DNA from: Ashinkailepas kermadecensis
Taxonomy: Eukaryota > Arthropoda > Thecostraca > Neolepadidae
Direction of reading: 5' to 3'
NCBI GenBank assembly: GCA_034440615.1
Contig: JAOTOM010004785.1
Coordinates: 221,001 to 285,000 of the forward strand
DNA length: 64,000 bases
The translations under genes and the position numbers were made by a program. Under the pieces are notes generated by a model. That model was not told where the DNA came from and searched no databases. It worked only from the letters and a program-made list of their open reading frames with translations. Below, in pieces: positions 1 through 11,527 of the stretch; within the stretch, counting starts at the first letter, position 1, and every line of letters starts with the position of its first letter.

Positions 1-968
1 ATTCCCTCCCAGTACCTTGACGGTGACATGCGTGAAGCCGTGCTGTTTGTAGCGAAGTAGCCTGCAGTGTGGAATTATCAAGGCACTTCAATGTTGTTAA
101 ATACTTTATTTTTGTTCGTCTGCTGTGCATCTTTACAATACAATGTGGAGTTTCTGTTCAATAACTGCATCCCTTGTAGTCATTACCAGCATAAGGAAAC
201 GGAAGCAATGCACACAACCTGAAGCAAACGATAGAATGTCCATTTTACACGTCACATCAACGCTTTCGATACAACGGCTACATCGCGAATATGACTGTTA
301 CCTTCACACGCGTACCGGAAGGAGGAAGGCGGAATCCCCTCTCCCGCGGTGTGGTGGCCCATCTCAACTTTCTTTGACCCTGAAGGCATTGATCTATGGT
401 TATGCAATTTATGCTGCATCGAATTCACTACATTTGGTATCTACCCTCCAGGTTTTGTGCTTCGAGCTTCAGTAGTGTCTGAGGTGGGTCGAATCCGCCG
501 CTCCCCCATCCGGTGAGCGTGTTGTGAAAGGTCCTCCGGCGCTTGTGTTAATAAGCCAGCCACAGTTGATCAGACAATGACTAAACATTATGCTTCATAC
601 AAGCAACATTAGGCGCACAAATCCAGCGACGACAATGCACTAATACGGTAGATATGACACGAAGGATATGGTCGGCCGTTCCTGTGATATTAGTTTCAGA
701 TATAGGACTGCTGCGACGGGGACCTGCTGCCTCCCGGACAGTTCTGAACATATGAACCGCATGTACAGACCATAGAGCGATAGACAGTGTTACAGGTCGA
801 TAGACAGTGTTACAGGTCGCGCGGTGCGCCAACACGGCTACTCTAGAGTAGACATAGCATCTTAGTTAGGTGCCAGTACCGCCATGCGCTACATGATACA
901 TCAAATAGGCTTGCATGCTACCGATTGTCTTACATCGGGTCAGCGGAGTGCTGCTGGCGATAGTAGGT
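1..968. other. No recognised gene
   Basis: I see no convincing exon, RNA gene or transposon end here. The only local structure is a perfect 20-bp tandem duplication (unit starting CGATAGACAG) at about 778-819. The short open frames lack splice context or protein resemblance. Confidence 0.5.
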
Positions 969-1101
969 AGCTGATGTCAGCGTACCGGCCGGCGGGGCGG
1001 TGGACAGCTGATGTCAGCGTACCGGCCGGCGGGGCGGTGGACAGCTGATGTCAGCGTACCGGCCGGCGGGGCGGTGGGTAGCTGATGTCAGCGTACCGGT
1101 C
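969..1101. repeat. 37-bp tandem repeat, about 3.6 copies
   Basis: The unit begins AGCTGATGTCAGCGTACCGG and continues with a GGCGGGG-rich half. Copies start at 969, 1006, 1043 and 1080, and the last decays into unique sequence after the ACCGG. The unit contains the palindromic core CCGGCCGG. It is a small GC-rich minisatellite with no coding evidence. Confidence 0.9.
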
Positions 1102-3220
1102 GCGACACCGGCGGTGGCAAACACCGATGCTGATGAGGAGAAGTGAGTAGGTGCGCCAGCGCTGAGTCTGTACAGATAATGCCGGTACCGCCAGAACATC
1201 GTCACCAACCACTGTGATGACAGCGAGGAAAACAAGTGACCGCCGAGTAGGGTGGCAGTTCGCTGACACTGCACAACAGACCACCTCAGCGTGCCACTCC
1301 AGAGCACACCAGTGCACATCAACCTAGCCATGCTAGGTAATTCAAACTTAGCCACATCCAGCTCGGCCAACAACAACGGACATGACAGCATTTAACGCAG
1401 CTGAACACTGAAGGAAGAAGCATCGGAGGCCGGCCCGATCTAGTCACTGGGACGAGATTCAGGCATCTCAACCCGTTCCCACACAGTACACTTCATTGTC
1501 ATCTCAGCCCCCGTCCCATCAAGTGTTCGGTCGGCCGATCAGCACGTGATCTTCTGACCTCCCTGGAATGTGCATGGAATGTGCAATTACCCAAGGAGTT
1601 CAACATGACTCTGCTGCCTTTCTTCATAAGCGTTGGAGTCTGAGACAGTTAACAATTGATAGCAAGTTGGAAATAGAAGCCGTGTGCGCTACAAAGGAGC
1701 CACTGTCTAGACAATAGCAGCTTGTGGAAATATAGTTGACAGGACGGGGGCTTTGGCAGGTGTGCTCCTTGAAGCGCAATAAGTACTTACCATTCGTTCT
1801 AGGCAGATAAAATGGAGCTGCCAGCAGTCTGCTCAGTCACCAGTGCCTATGCAGGCTCCAGTGATTACAGACCAGCGGAAACAGCATAGTTTCAGTGACT
1901 TGAAGCCACTGAGGATCAGCAGGATGGATCCTTCTGCCAACCAGGGCTATTGGGGCTCAGTGTAGTTCCAGCCATGCCAGGTATGGAACAGGTGTATCCA
2001 GTGCGAGCCAGTTACACTCCCGGCGGCGGCACACACCGCCAGCCCCACCGCAAGCCCACCACATCACACAGCCTCGATAAATACACACCAGATGCACTCC
2101 ACGGGACGAGGAACCGAAATGTTATCACGGCCCTCGGGCTGTAAGCGTTAGACGGGCAATTTGCTGTATGTCATGCTCGCCTCCACAGTCCAAACCGTCC
2201 ATACGACACAACTTACAGATAAACAGTTTCGAAACTCTCGATTGGTTTTAGTGCCAGTACAAAAGGTGCAACCAATGACAAAGTGCGGATCTACGCTCTT
2301 CTATTTGTAATGGAACTTGTTCCCCGAGTCAAGAGTATATGGAAGACCGTGTGACCATTGGACAATATATTTCGGCAGCTACCATGGCATTGGGGATTAA
2401 TTTCCCACGCGGGCGAGGCGACCCAGCGCGGGTACATCATTTCTCAGTCCTGTGTCGAAACGTAGCAGTCCAGATAATTCCGCAAGTGGTGCCCCCGTTG
2501 CCGGGGCAGCTGCCTGCGACCGCATAACGGATCAAGTCAGAGGTGTCGAGCGATGATGCCAGCGGCTCTAACCCAGAGCAGTTCAGGCCGGGGCCCTCCA
2601 ATATCGTTTGGCAACCGGTGACGTCACATTGGCGGGACAATTGCTCAGTTCCGTAGGCACTCCAGCCAAACACCCGTGTTATTCACACGGCATTTCAGAT
2701 CTTGAATATCATCCAGCTTAGACAAAATTGGATTCATTTGAAATCCTGAAGTGTCCTCTCCACGAATATGAGCCTTATTCTTCCCTAAAACTAGCACTTT
2801 TAGCTTGGACCCACGCTGACGGCCTTCATGTCGACCGTCGCAGGCATCGTGCGTTGGAGCAGTATGATGAGACAGGCCAATTGAAGATCACAGCTGGGAA
2901 GGAGGAGTAGGAGCAAGTAAGAGATAACTGTTGCAACACAATTCCTCCCTACTAGGTGTAGGGTCGGATACATGGGTGGGGGCACTGGGGACGCTGGGGG
3001 CACTGGGGGCATGTGCCCCATGGTGGTATCCCTCCAACCAGGAAAAGGCGCCGGCAACATTATATTTAGGTTATCGGCGGAGGTACCGGTTCGGTTGGAA
3101 TGTCATGTCAGGCCCGATTCACCGGTACCCAAAGTCGCTGGCAGGAAGACATGTGCAGATTTGGAACCTGTAGCAGGTTTTCAGGATTGTGTTCCATTTT
3201 GTATTCATAAGCGTTTAGAT
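1102..3220. other. No recognised gene
   Basis: Mixed-composition sequence without supported features. At 2975-3012 the word GGGGGCACTG recurs imperfectly three times. No splice-bounded open frame or familiar protein motif was seen on either strand. Confidence 0.4.
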
Positions 3221-3291
3221 CAGTGTTGTTTTGTATATTTTTTAGGGGGCAAATACCCCTCAGTGTTGGCTTTGCCCCCCAATAAATTTCA
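3221..3291 (+). repeat. Dispersed repeat, paired with 56977-57040
   Basis: This segment shares an ordered set of words with 56977-57040: TGTTGTTTTGTAT, then a G-run and ACCCC, then TGTTGGCTTTGC. The pairing indicates a dispersed repeat family of unknown class. Both copies lie near hAT-type termini (3784 and 57070), so it may belong to those elements. Confidence 0.55.
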
Positions 3292-3328
3292 GGAATTAAC
3301 ACCCGTAATCTAAATATATACATATAAG

Positions 3329-3457
<129 letters not shown>

Positions 3458-3659
3458 TGGAAAATCATGCCGGGTACGGAAAACTCAACTAGTGTCGCAA
3501 AAGTCGCGCAACAACTAAGTAAAACATTGTGGTGTTTGAAAACTTGCCGGCCATTTCGAAAGCATTTCAACAGGAGGGAGAGGGTTGAAATCCACTGACT
3601 TAGAAACGATGGTGGGGCCCTTGCAGTGCAAAATTAATTTGTTACTACTTATCTTAGCA

Positions 3660-3784
3660 TATAATATATATGGGTACTATTTAAAAATGCTGGTCGAAAG
3701 CCGGCGACTAGTATTTTATTGGGTGGTCATTGGGCCACCTCGAAATATGCTTGCTCTCTAATGCAAATACTAGGCACGCCACTG
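3660..3784 (-). mobile_element. hAT-type transposon terminus (fragment)
   Basis: Read on the minus strand from 3784, the end is CAGTGGCGTGCCTAGTATTT. It is followed inward by sequence clearly homologous to 19200-19309, including a shared TGGTCGAAA word and a GGTGG..GGGCC stretch. CAGTG starts are typical of hAT terminal inverted repeats. No second terminus or 8-bp duplication (here TTCATGCC) was found, so this is one end of a truncated element. Confidence 0.6.
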
Positions 3785-4869
3785 TTCATGCCACTCTATC
3801 TGGGATGTGTGAGGTTGGAGCCTTAATCACTGAACGGGGTTTAGATCTCTCATGTCAAATTCAGCCAAAGAAACCCTATGTGTAAACTGGACGAGCCAGC
3901 GAATGCATCACACAATACATATGAGTGGTGGCAAGATGGCACAAGGTGCCTTCGTGGTTAGGGGGTGTGGTGTGAGCAGCAGGAGCAGTTTCTCCCGCAA
4001 CTTCAAATCATTGCAGCTGAATGCTGCGGATTTCTCGTTATTTTCAAGCAAAAATTTAGAGACGTCTGGATAAAAAGCTTGACTTTCCCCTGCGAACTTT
4101 TCCCTGCCTTGAAGTCCTGTCGATGGCACTAACCATGGTTGTATCCCAGAGTGAGGCCACAGGACGACCAACCCCTCTCCCTGAACTGATGAAACTCGAA
4201 TTGAAATTGAACTGAAATTGAATACCCAGTGTACTGAAATTGATAATATTGGCATTAGGACGCCCAGACATGTTTCAGCCCCTTTTCCACACAATTTTTG
4301 GAATGACGGAGAATATCTCACATATAATTAATGCTGTTCTCCAACATTACTACCAGGCATTCCTACCAAATGCTGGAATTATTTGCTATTTCAGGAAAAA
4401 TGCACCCTATTTGTCATAAAAAGAGTCTGCTTAATGCTCTATTTATCCATATTTTTAGGGATGCATGCCACAAATCATCTTCTTAACAGCTTCTTTTGCA
4501 CTGCAGTTTGTCCAATTTTTATCCAAAGTGCACTCATTGTGCTTTTTCCTCTAGGGGTCATGTGCCTTCTGTGAACCAGCTGATGAACAGAGTGCACCTC
4601 AAGTTGTTAAGCTTTACAGTCTGGGATGTGACCATGCGGAAAAATACTCCAATGTATATGTACTACAGTAACGAGAAATGCCATTCATTATGCATGGTAA
4701 TTCACAAGCAAATTGAGTTGACAAAATCAGCACAGCACAGCGTAGTGTTCACTTGGAGTGTGGCCGTGGCCACCCCGCCGGCCATTGTCAGGGTCGGACC
4801 GAGGCGCTGGAGGACGCTTCGACAGATGTGAGGCAGTGCGCCTGGAGATATCGACACCCAGTGGCGCGC
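3785..4869. other. No recognised gene
   Basis: AT-rich, unique-looking sequence up to about 4740, then an abrupt rise in GC toward the 96-bp array. Short open frames only. Confidence 0.4.
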
Positions 4870-5622
4870 GTCAGCCTAGCAGGAGACGGAGAGGACGGCT
4901 ACTCAGCCGGCACGAGGAGGCCAATGGATGATCGCGGCCGGTCTCCGTCTGACGGCCTGACGGGCGTCAGCCGAGCAGGAGACGGAGAGGACGGCTACTC
5001 AGCCGGCACGAGGAGGCCAATGGATGATCGCGGCCAGTCTCCGTCTGACGGCCTGACGGGCGTCAGCCGAGCAGGAGACGGAGAGGACGGCTACTCAGCC
5101 GGCACGAGGAGGCCAATGGATGATCGCGGCCAGTCTCCGTCTGACGGCCTGACGGGCGTCAGCCGAGCAGGAGACGGAGAGGACGGCTACTCAGCCGACA
5201 CGAGGAGGCCAATGGATGATCGCGGCCGGTCTCCGTCTGACGGCCTGACGGGCGTCAGCCGAGCAGGAGACGGAGAGGACGGCTACTCAGCCGACACGAG
5301 GAGGCCAATGGATGATCGCGGCCGGTCTCCGTCTGACGGCCTGACGGGCGTCAGCCGAGCAGGAGACGGAGAGGACGGCTACTCAGCCGGCACGAGGAGG
5401 CCAATGGATGATCGCGGCCGGCCTCCGTCTGACGGCCTGACGGGCGTCAGCCGAGCAGGAGACGGAGAGGACGGCTACTCAGCCGGCACGAGGAGGCCAA
5501 TGGATGATCGCGGCCGGTCTCCGTCTGACGGCCTGACGGGCGTCAGCCGAGCAGGAGACGGAGAGGACGGCTACTCAGCCGGCACGAGGAGGCCAATGGA
5601 TGATCGCGGCCAGTCTCCGTCT
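4870..5622 (+). repeat. 96-bp tandem repeat, 8 copies, in-frame
   Basis: The word AGGAGACGGAGAGG starts at 4881, 4977, 5073, 5169, 5265, 5361, 5457 and 5553, an exact 96-bp period. Differences between copies are a handful of transitions (CCGGT/CCAGT, GGCACG/GACACG). Because 96 is divisible by three, one plus frame stays open from 4753 to 5991 (412 codons) with a 32-residue unit holding the words DGEDGYSA and RPMDDRG. A repeat protein cannot be excluded. However, no start context, signal peptide, introns or known domain support it, and an opposing frame is open over part of the region. Confidence 0.9.
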
Positions 5623-6689
5623 GTGGACAATGTCAACACAATATCGCCCAGACGATCGGCGGGTTGCGGCGGAGCGCTGCTGTGCAAACGAGGCTCGGCT
5701 CGGCCTTGGGGCCGGGCCAATATGAGCGCTGCGTCACCTGGCGTCGCCAGCCGGTCGCTAGTGTTGGCTTGTGTGGCCGAGGTGCGGTGCGCGGCCGCGA
5801 TCAGGCTGCTGCCGGCGACATCAGATCTCACTACCGACATCAGATTGGACCAGACGCCACCGGAAATGGACGCGATGGGAGCGCACATGGCCAGACTTGG
5901 GTTACATCGAGCGCCAGGGGCGGAAGCTGAACCGCTCTTCTGGCCACTGGACTCCTCTGTCCTGTGGTGGTGCTTCTCTGGCTGTAGGTAAACAGTGGCC
6001 ACCAGCCCAGTGCCGAGAACATAAAGTGCACCGCGATTCCACGGGTTCAATTTTGTGTCCGGTAGTCGCCAAATGACAATTCGAATCAGCTGTCGTAAAT
6101 TTCTTGTAACAAATCTCTGACGTCGGCTACATCTTAATAGCTCTCTCAGGGACCAATTTCAACCGGCTCGACGACCGTCAAGCGTACTTATGAAACAGCT
6201 TTGAAGCTTGAACCAGGCGAAATGAGGTCAAGAGGAGACACCCGAATGGCTTCCGGTGGGATGTGGGCGTGGGAGTAGAGCGAGCTGACCGTCAGGCAGA
6301 GCAACATCTCAGCTGCCAGCCAAAGACCGTGGATTAAGGGAATGTAACTCTGGTGTTTGCATATGATAGCTGAAGAATATCCTTATGAATCACATGAAAT
6401 ATTCCATTAGCATGGTCTGCTACCATGAAGCTGAAAATATCTGAATTTGTGCATTGGTGAAAGATGCACTGCTGCAGTGGTCAAGGATAATGCCAATAGG
6501 TCATGCAACAACCTGCGGGATCTATAATATCTTCGGAAACTGAGCCGCCTTCTTTCAGGTTTTGTGTCGCTACGTTTTTACATTGTACCTCCTCCGGCCC
6601 AGCTTTCAGGGATATTGCTTTTGAGGAATATATCACGCAAAGCAATACTTGTCGCAGTCCTGATGGCATGTGCCTACCGATAACAGTAT
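5623..6689. other. No recognised gene
   Basis: GC-rich flank of the 96-bp array to about 6060, then mixed sequence. Several overlapping open frames on both strands at 5571-6076 reflect the GC content. None shows a domain I recognise. Confidence 0.35.
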
Positions 6690-6776
6690 CGGAGTCGCCC
6701 AGGTCCGAACTCGCGACTCCGACATCGCTACCGCCCAAGGACGGTTCAGTTCATTTGCCTACTCGGCCACGGACCC
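6690..6776 (-). repeat. tRNA-derived SINE head (Ser/Leu-like)
   Basis: On the minus strand from 6776 the sequence reads like the 5' half of a tRNA-Ser/Leu. A box-A-like GGCCGAGTAGGC lies at 6757-6768 and a box-B-like GAGTTCGGACC at 6702-6712. The spacing, about 75 nt from the start to the end of box B, suits a long-variable-arm tRNA. The intervening sequence does not fold into a clean tRNA, so a SINE promoter region or tRNA pseudogene is more likely than a functional tRNA. Confidence 0.5.
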
Positions 6777-8568
6777 ACTGAGACATTGCCTTCAAGGTTT
6801 GGTTCAATTTGTCTGCTGGCTATATAAGATCACCATGTAATGAATTCATAAGATTACGATGTTGCGGCCGGGCAAAGGTTAAGCTGCAGATCAAGCTTTG
6901 TCTGAACTGTAAAGGGGTTCGCCTGATTCCACTCACTTACACTGATTGAGGTTACATCGACTCTCGACAGATTGTTATTTGACGCTTTAAGCTGTTTTTG
7001 ATTTGAAGAATTGGAAATTTCCAGTGGTCGGCTAGTTCGGAGCAATGCTTACAGGTACCAACTTATTTTCTCTTGGAATAGGTCGAACTTTTCCTCTGAA
7101 GGCCACATGAAAAACTAACAAGAAATAATTCGAAATCCGCGACCTGTGTCTGTTAAAGTGCACGTCGCTGGCATTACTATTCGAAGTCGTCGTCGGTGTG
7201 CTTCTTATTGCACAATATTGAAACCCAGAAAATGGCAAGCTTTGGATGGCCATCGTACGACTGCGTGTGAGTCTGGTAAAATCATAGTCATTTATAACAA
7301 CCTGACCTGTTCATGCTAGCTCAAGGAAGCCCACACACCACAACATGTGTATACGTGTGCGTGCAATATGTATACTGTATGGTAATCTTGTGGTATCGAG
7401 TGCATGGTTCAGCTTTGGTACATGTCAGGCTTCTCGCAGTGCTGACATTCCTATGCAAATTGTATCTGTTAATATTCTCCGACTCTTTATAATTGTCTAT
7501 AATTACAGATACTATCCATCATTATTGAACACTAGTCCATAATTATCTTCCGATGACATGCATACCAGTCGGCAGAGTGGATAAAGTGTAACGTGTGGTA
7601 GCACGAGCTCTGTAAAGCTGCACAGGTGAAGATAATTATGAAGATGTCACGTGCGAGGATTTCAGACTAGTCGAAATCAGCCAGATGTTACTGGATTCCG
7701 TCCAGGCTCCATGGGCATTAAGCAGGTAAGGATCCTCAGTCGAGACATCTCCCGAGGCGGGTGTCTTGTTCTGAAAGGCCGGCGGTATGAGATCCTGAGG
7801 GATGTACGCACTGCGGTGGAGGAGTGGTGGAGGGATTAAGGAAGGTTCTGTCGCAAGCGTTTCGGGAAATACTAGAATCCACACAGTAGCCAGACATGGA
7901 GACCAACATTTGTTCCGTGTGCTCCAGCGAGTTCGTCCGCTCTGTGGGTGGTGTTTCACGGTGCCGGCAGTGGTGGAGGGCTCAGGGAAGCTCCAGCCAC
8001 GGCCGGGACCGATCCGCTCAGCTGGACGACGTGGGGTCAAGGTCATAGGTGGTAGTGCTGTCTCGCAGTTCAGCGCTGCAGCGTCAGCTCGCCGGTCATG
8101 CCACAGCTCTGGCGGGGCGGCCCGCCCATCACGACCACGGTCATGCCGATAACTGAAGACATTCGCAGGACGATGCAGCACTGCTTGCTTCTCTAGACGC
8201 CGTATATCTGCAGCAGAGGGCACGGCTCCATTGTATGCCAGGTATGTGATGTGGTGGTCAACGATATGACACAACGATTTTCTATGACACGGACTGTAAA
8301 CATCAATGACTGCTATCTCACCCGAGCTATGCTTTTTTTAATATGTCTAACCCTGACAGATTTTATTAAAACTTTGCAACGTAATTGTGCAAGTATGTAC
8401 TTGAAAACGTGATTTATTTCATGATCCCGTGCGTGTCAGTTGGCTACCCAGTCTTCAGTGAGGACAGGAGAAACTGGAGAAAATTGCACGCTCGTTGCAG
8501 GGATGGTGCCACGAACTCACCTCCCCTCCCCCGGGAGGGGGGGGGGGAATTGATCACTATTCCCTCTT
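6777..8568. other. No recognised gene; GC-rich segment 7740-8250
   Basis: A 212-codon minus-strand frame (7636-8274) spans the GC-rich segment. It has arginine- and proline-rich low-complexity composition and no recognised domain, and competing frames are open on the plus strand. A G-run is present at 8536-8548. Not called as a gene. Confidence 0.3.
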
Positions 8569-8836
8569 GAAGAAACATTCAAGTTGCCCATAATGGGCGT
8601 ACGCCCGACATCGTATCATTTGTAAAGTATGTTGCATCACAGACAGTGGGTGGATAGGTGGGACAGTGGGCCAGGACGTGGGTCAAACTGTTCATATTTT
8701 AAAGAATCTTCCTTATGGAACACAGTATACGCAAATAAACATTGTCACATAGCCGAGCTTCCTGTGAACACGCTCGTGGTGTCTCTCCAGCTGTTGGGAA
8801 ATACATGCGATGCTGTAGACGTGGCAGTTATTTCAG
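8569..8836 (+). repeat. Diverged direct duplication, copy 1
   Basis: This copy is collinear with 9309-9582. Shared words in order are AAGAAACATTCAA, GGCGTACG, CATTTGTAAAGT, GACGTGGGTCAAACTGTTC, TATACGCAAATAAACAT, CAGCTGTTGG-like and GCAGTTAT. The copies differ by substitutions and indels. No terminal repeats or open frame were seen, so it is either an old tandem segmental duplication or two copies of an unknown repeat. Confidence 0.8.
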
Positions 8837-9308
8837 GCTGTTATTTTCCATATGTACTTACCGTACTGATGGAGGCATCTCAGAACTCGGGAGAGGGACC
8901 CACAATGCCTTCTCGGTCCAGGATATCTAGTGTACGCCATAGGACTAATTTTGCGCTTGCAATGTGCAGAGGGTCATAACCTCACTTCCTCTCTAAACCC
9001 CACCGGGACTCCACACATAGTGCAGAACTTCGCATGTGTTCACTTACATACTTGTGTTTGGCTAAGTCTTCTGACTCTACTCAATTCCAATCAGGAGTAG
9101 CTCAGCCAAATTACATTCTGATTGCATGACTGATTGATTTTGATTCGCGTACACAACGGTATTTCTCAAATTGATTCGAGACTGATTCTGACACGGAACA
9201 ATCTAGAGTAGAGTCTGATTCACCGCTTCCACATTTGGTTTGTGTATATTAATTATCTCCAATGCGTAAATATGCAGTGCATGCATTGCACATTGCATTG
9301 TATGTATG

Positions 9309-9582
9309 GAAAGAAACATTCAATTTGCTCATAATTGGCGTACGTCCGACATTTCGTACCGACAGTGTACGACATGTCCGACACATCGTACCATTTGTAA
9401 AGTGTGTTACATCACAGACAGTGTCTTGACTACGACGTGGGTCAAACTGTTCTTATTTAAAAGATGCCTACTTGTGGATTCCTTGTATACGCAAATAAAC
9501 ATCGTCAAATAGCCGACGCTGCTGAACATGTTCCTAGCTGTTGGAAGTTACATGCGATGGTGTAGAAGTAGCAGTTATCTCC
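9309..9582 (+). repeat. Diverged direct duplication, copy 2
   Basis: This is the partner of 8569-8836 in the same orientation, about 740 bp downstream. It carries an extra stretch around 9350-9390 in which the words CGTACC and GACA recur, which looks like a small internal expansion. Confidence 0.8.
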
Positions 9583-10081
9583 ACATTTTGCAGGGTGATT
9601 CCAACTCAACCAAACCTTTCCAATAAATTCTAAGTTTCCAGCTTCTATCCATGATTCGCAAGAAGTTGCACCAACCTGGATCTGACTCCAGCCAGCCTGG
9701 TTCGATTCAAGGACAGTGCACATGCCTCATCGCTTACCATGCCCTGCGCCCTTTGTATGGATACATTGACATGAATAAGATGCAATGCGGATGCCTTGTA
9801 CGCACCGATGTCTTTCTTCCTGGCTCGTACAATCCATAGCTTTAACCTCCATATGGCATGCCGAGCCCAAACCGTAATTTATGTTAATCAAACTAAGCCG
9901 AAGGACTGGTTGGCTGGGTCAGGGGACCACGACTTATGTCAAACCAGATACTCCTTCGATGACTCTGCATACAATACCCAATTGAGGAAAGCCAATTCAA
10001 CATAATCATGCTAACGGAATATTTTCAGCGCATAGTCGATGTTTCGACACGGCGGCCAATTCTCTCCCTTGCCTGTCGACC

Positions 10082-10855
10082 GACCTCATCTGGTTCGCTA
10101 CCACCCGGCGCTCTCCCCTGCTGACCTCATCTGGCTCGTTACCACCCGGTGCCCTCCCCTGCTGACCTCATCTGGTTCGTTGCCACTCGGCGCTCTCCCC
10201 TGCTGACCTCATCTGGTTCGTTATCACCCGGCGCTCTCCCCTGCTGACCTCATCTGGTTCGTTGCCACCCGGCGCTCTCCCCTGCTGACCTCATCTGGCT
10301 CGTTACCACCCAGCGCTCTCCCCTGCTGACTTCATCTGGTTCGTTACCACCCGGCGCTCTCCCCTGCTGACCTCATCTGGTTCGTTACCACTCGGCGCTC
10401 TCCCCTGCTGACCTCATCTGGCTCGTTACCACCCGGCGCCCTCCCCTGCTGACCTCATCTGGTTCGTTACCACCCTGCGTTCTCCCCTGCTGACCTCATC
10501 TGGCTCGTTACCACCCGGCGCTCTCCCCTGCTGATGTCATCTGGCTCGTTACCACTCGGCGCTCTCCCCTACTGACCTCATCTGGCTCGTTACCACCCGG
10601 CGCTCTCCCCTGCTGACCTCATCTGGCTCGTTACCACCCGGCGCTCTCCCCTGCTGACCTCATCTGGTTCGTTACCACCCGGCGCTCTCCCCTGCTGACC
10701 TCATCTGGTTCGTTACCACCCGGCGCTCTCCCCTGCTGACCTCATCTGGCTCGTTACCACCCGGCGCTCTCCCCTGCTGACCTCATCTGGCTCGTTACCA
10801 CCCGGCGCTCTCCCCTGCTGACCTCATCTGGCTCGTTGCCACCCGGCACCTCAGT
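10082..10855. repeat. 41-bp tandem repeat, about 19 copies
   Basis: The unit starts GACCTCATCTGGTTCGTTAC and continues CACCCGGCGCTCTCCCCTGCT. Copies differ mainly at GGTTCG/GGCTCG, TTACC/TTGCC and CCCGG/CTCGG, with a few unique changes. The array ends in a half unit where CTCCC is replaced by ACCTCAG. It is a non-coding minisatellite; the period is not a multiple of three. Confidence 0.95.
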
Positions 10856-11527
10856 CGGGTGGTAGCCAACCAGGTACTGGTTGGGACTAACTAGATCTAG
10901 ATACGGACAAGCGTGGTAACGATCTTATGGGAATAGTGTAGGCCGAATGTCGAAGATCTGCTTTCAGTTCAGGCATTTCGACGTCCGCATAGCGCAATTT
11001 GGACATTGCTAGGGTGAAAATAATTGGCTAAAAGTCGATGCCCGAGCAGACTTCGGCATTGCCCGATATTCAACGTGTTAAGATTAAAACAACATTGAAG
11101 TGGCTACCGCTTTTCCAAATAGTTGCGGATTGGGCGCACCGATCGTAAATAATTAATCGTCGGTTCTTCTGAAGCCTTACGGTGTATCCCTATCTATCAG
11201 GCACACAATATCAGTACATGTCCGGAGGATTGACGACGATGCATCATTTTGAGCAGCCCAAATACATTTCACCATGGCGGCAACACTGTGCGTCATTCGA
11301 TGCCTTGCACATTGTCACGGCAACAATTTCGAACTCAGCCATTAGGTCCATGGCTATGCGTCCAGCTTACTCGTAAGTCAAACATCCATCGGCAAGAGCT
11401 TTGCCAAGCCACAGTCGTTATTGTTGCACCGGTCCGTGTACATGAGCCAAGTCCGCTCGATATCATGTGCGCCTCTCCGGCACTGCTCACAACAGCTGCA
11501 CCACTCCGTTTGGGCATGCTTTTGGTA
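10856..11527. other. No recognised gene between two minisatellites
   Basis: Unique sequence separating the 41-bp and 40-bp arrays. No splice-bounded open frame or transposon end was noticed. Confidence 0.4.

Noticed and set aside
4859..4876. CAGTGGCGCGCGTCAGCC as a hAT end at the start of the 96-bp array
   Set aside because: No matching opposite end, duplication or homologous copy; probably coincidence.
4753..5991. 412-codon open frame across the 96-bp array
   Set aside because: The repeat length is a multiple of three, which keeps any stop-free unit open. There is no domain, start context or splice support, and an opposing frame is also open.
7636..8274. 212-codon minus-strand frame
   Set aside because: GC-rich segment with competing frames, low-complexity Arg/Pro composition and no recognised motif.
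10082..10855. CRISPR-like array
   Set aside because: The units are contiguous tandem repeats without unique spacers, and the sequence is eukaryotic.
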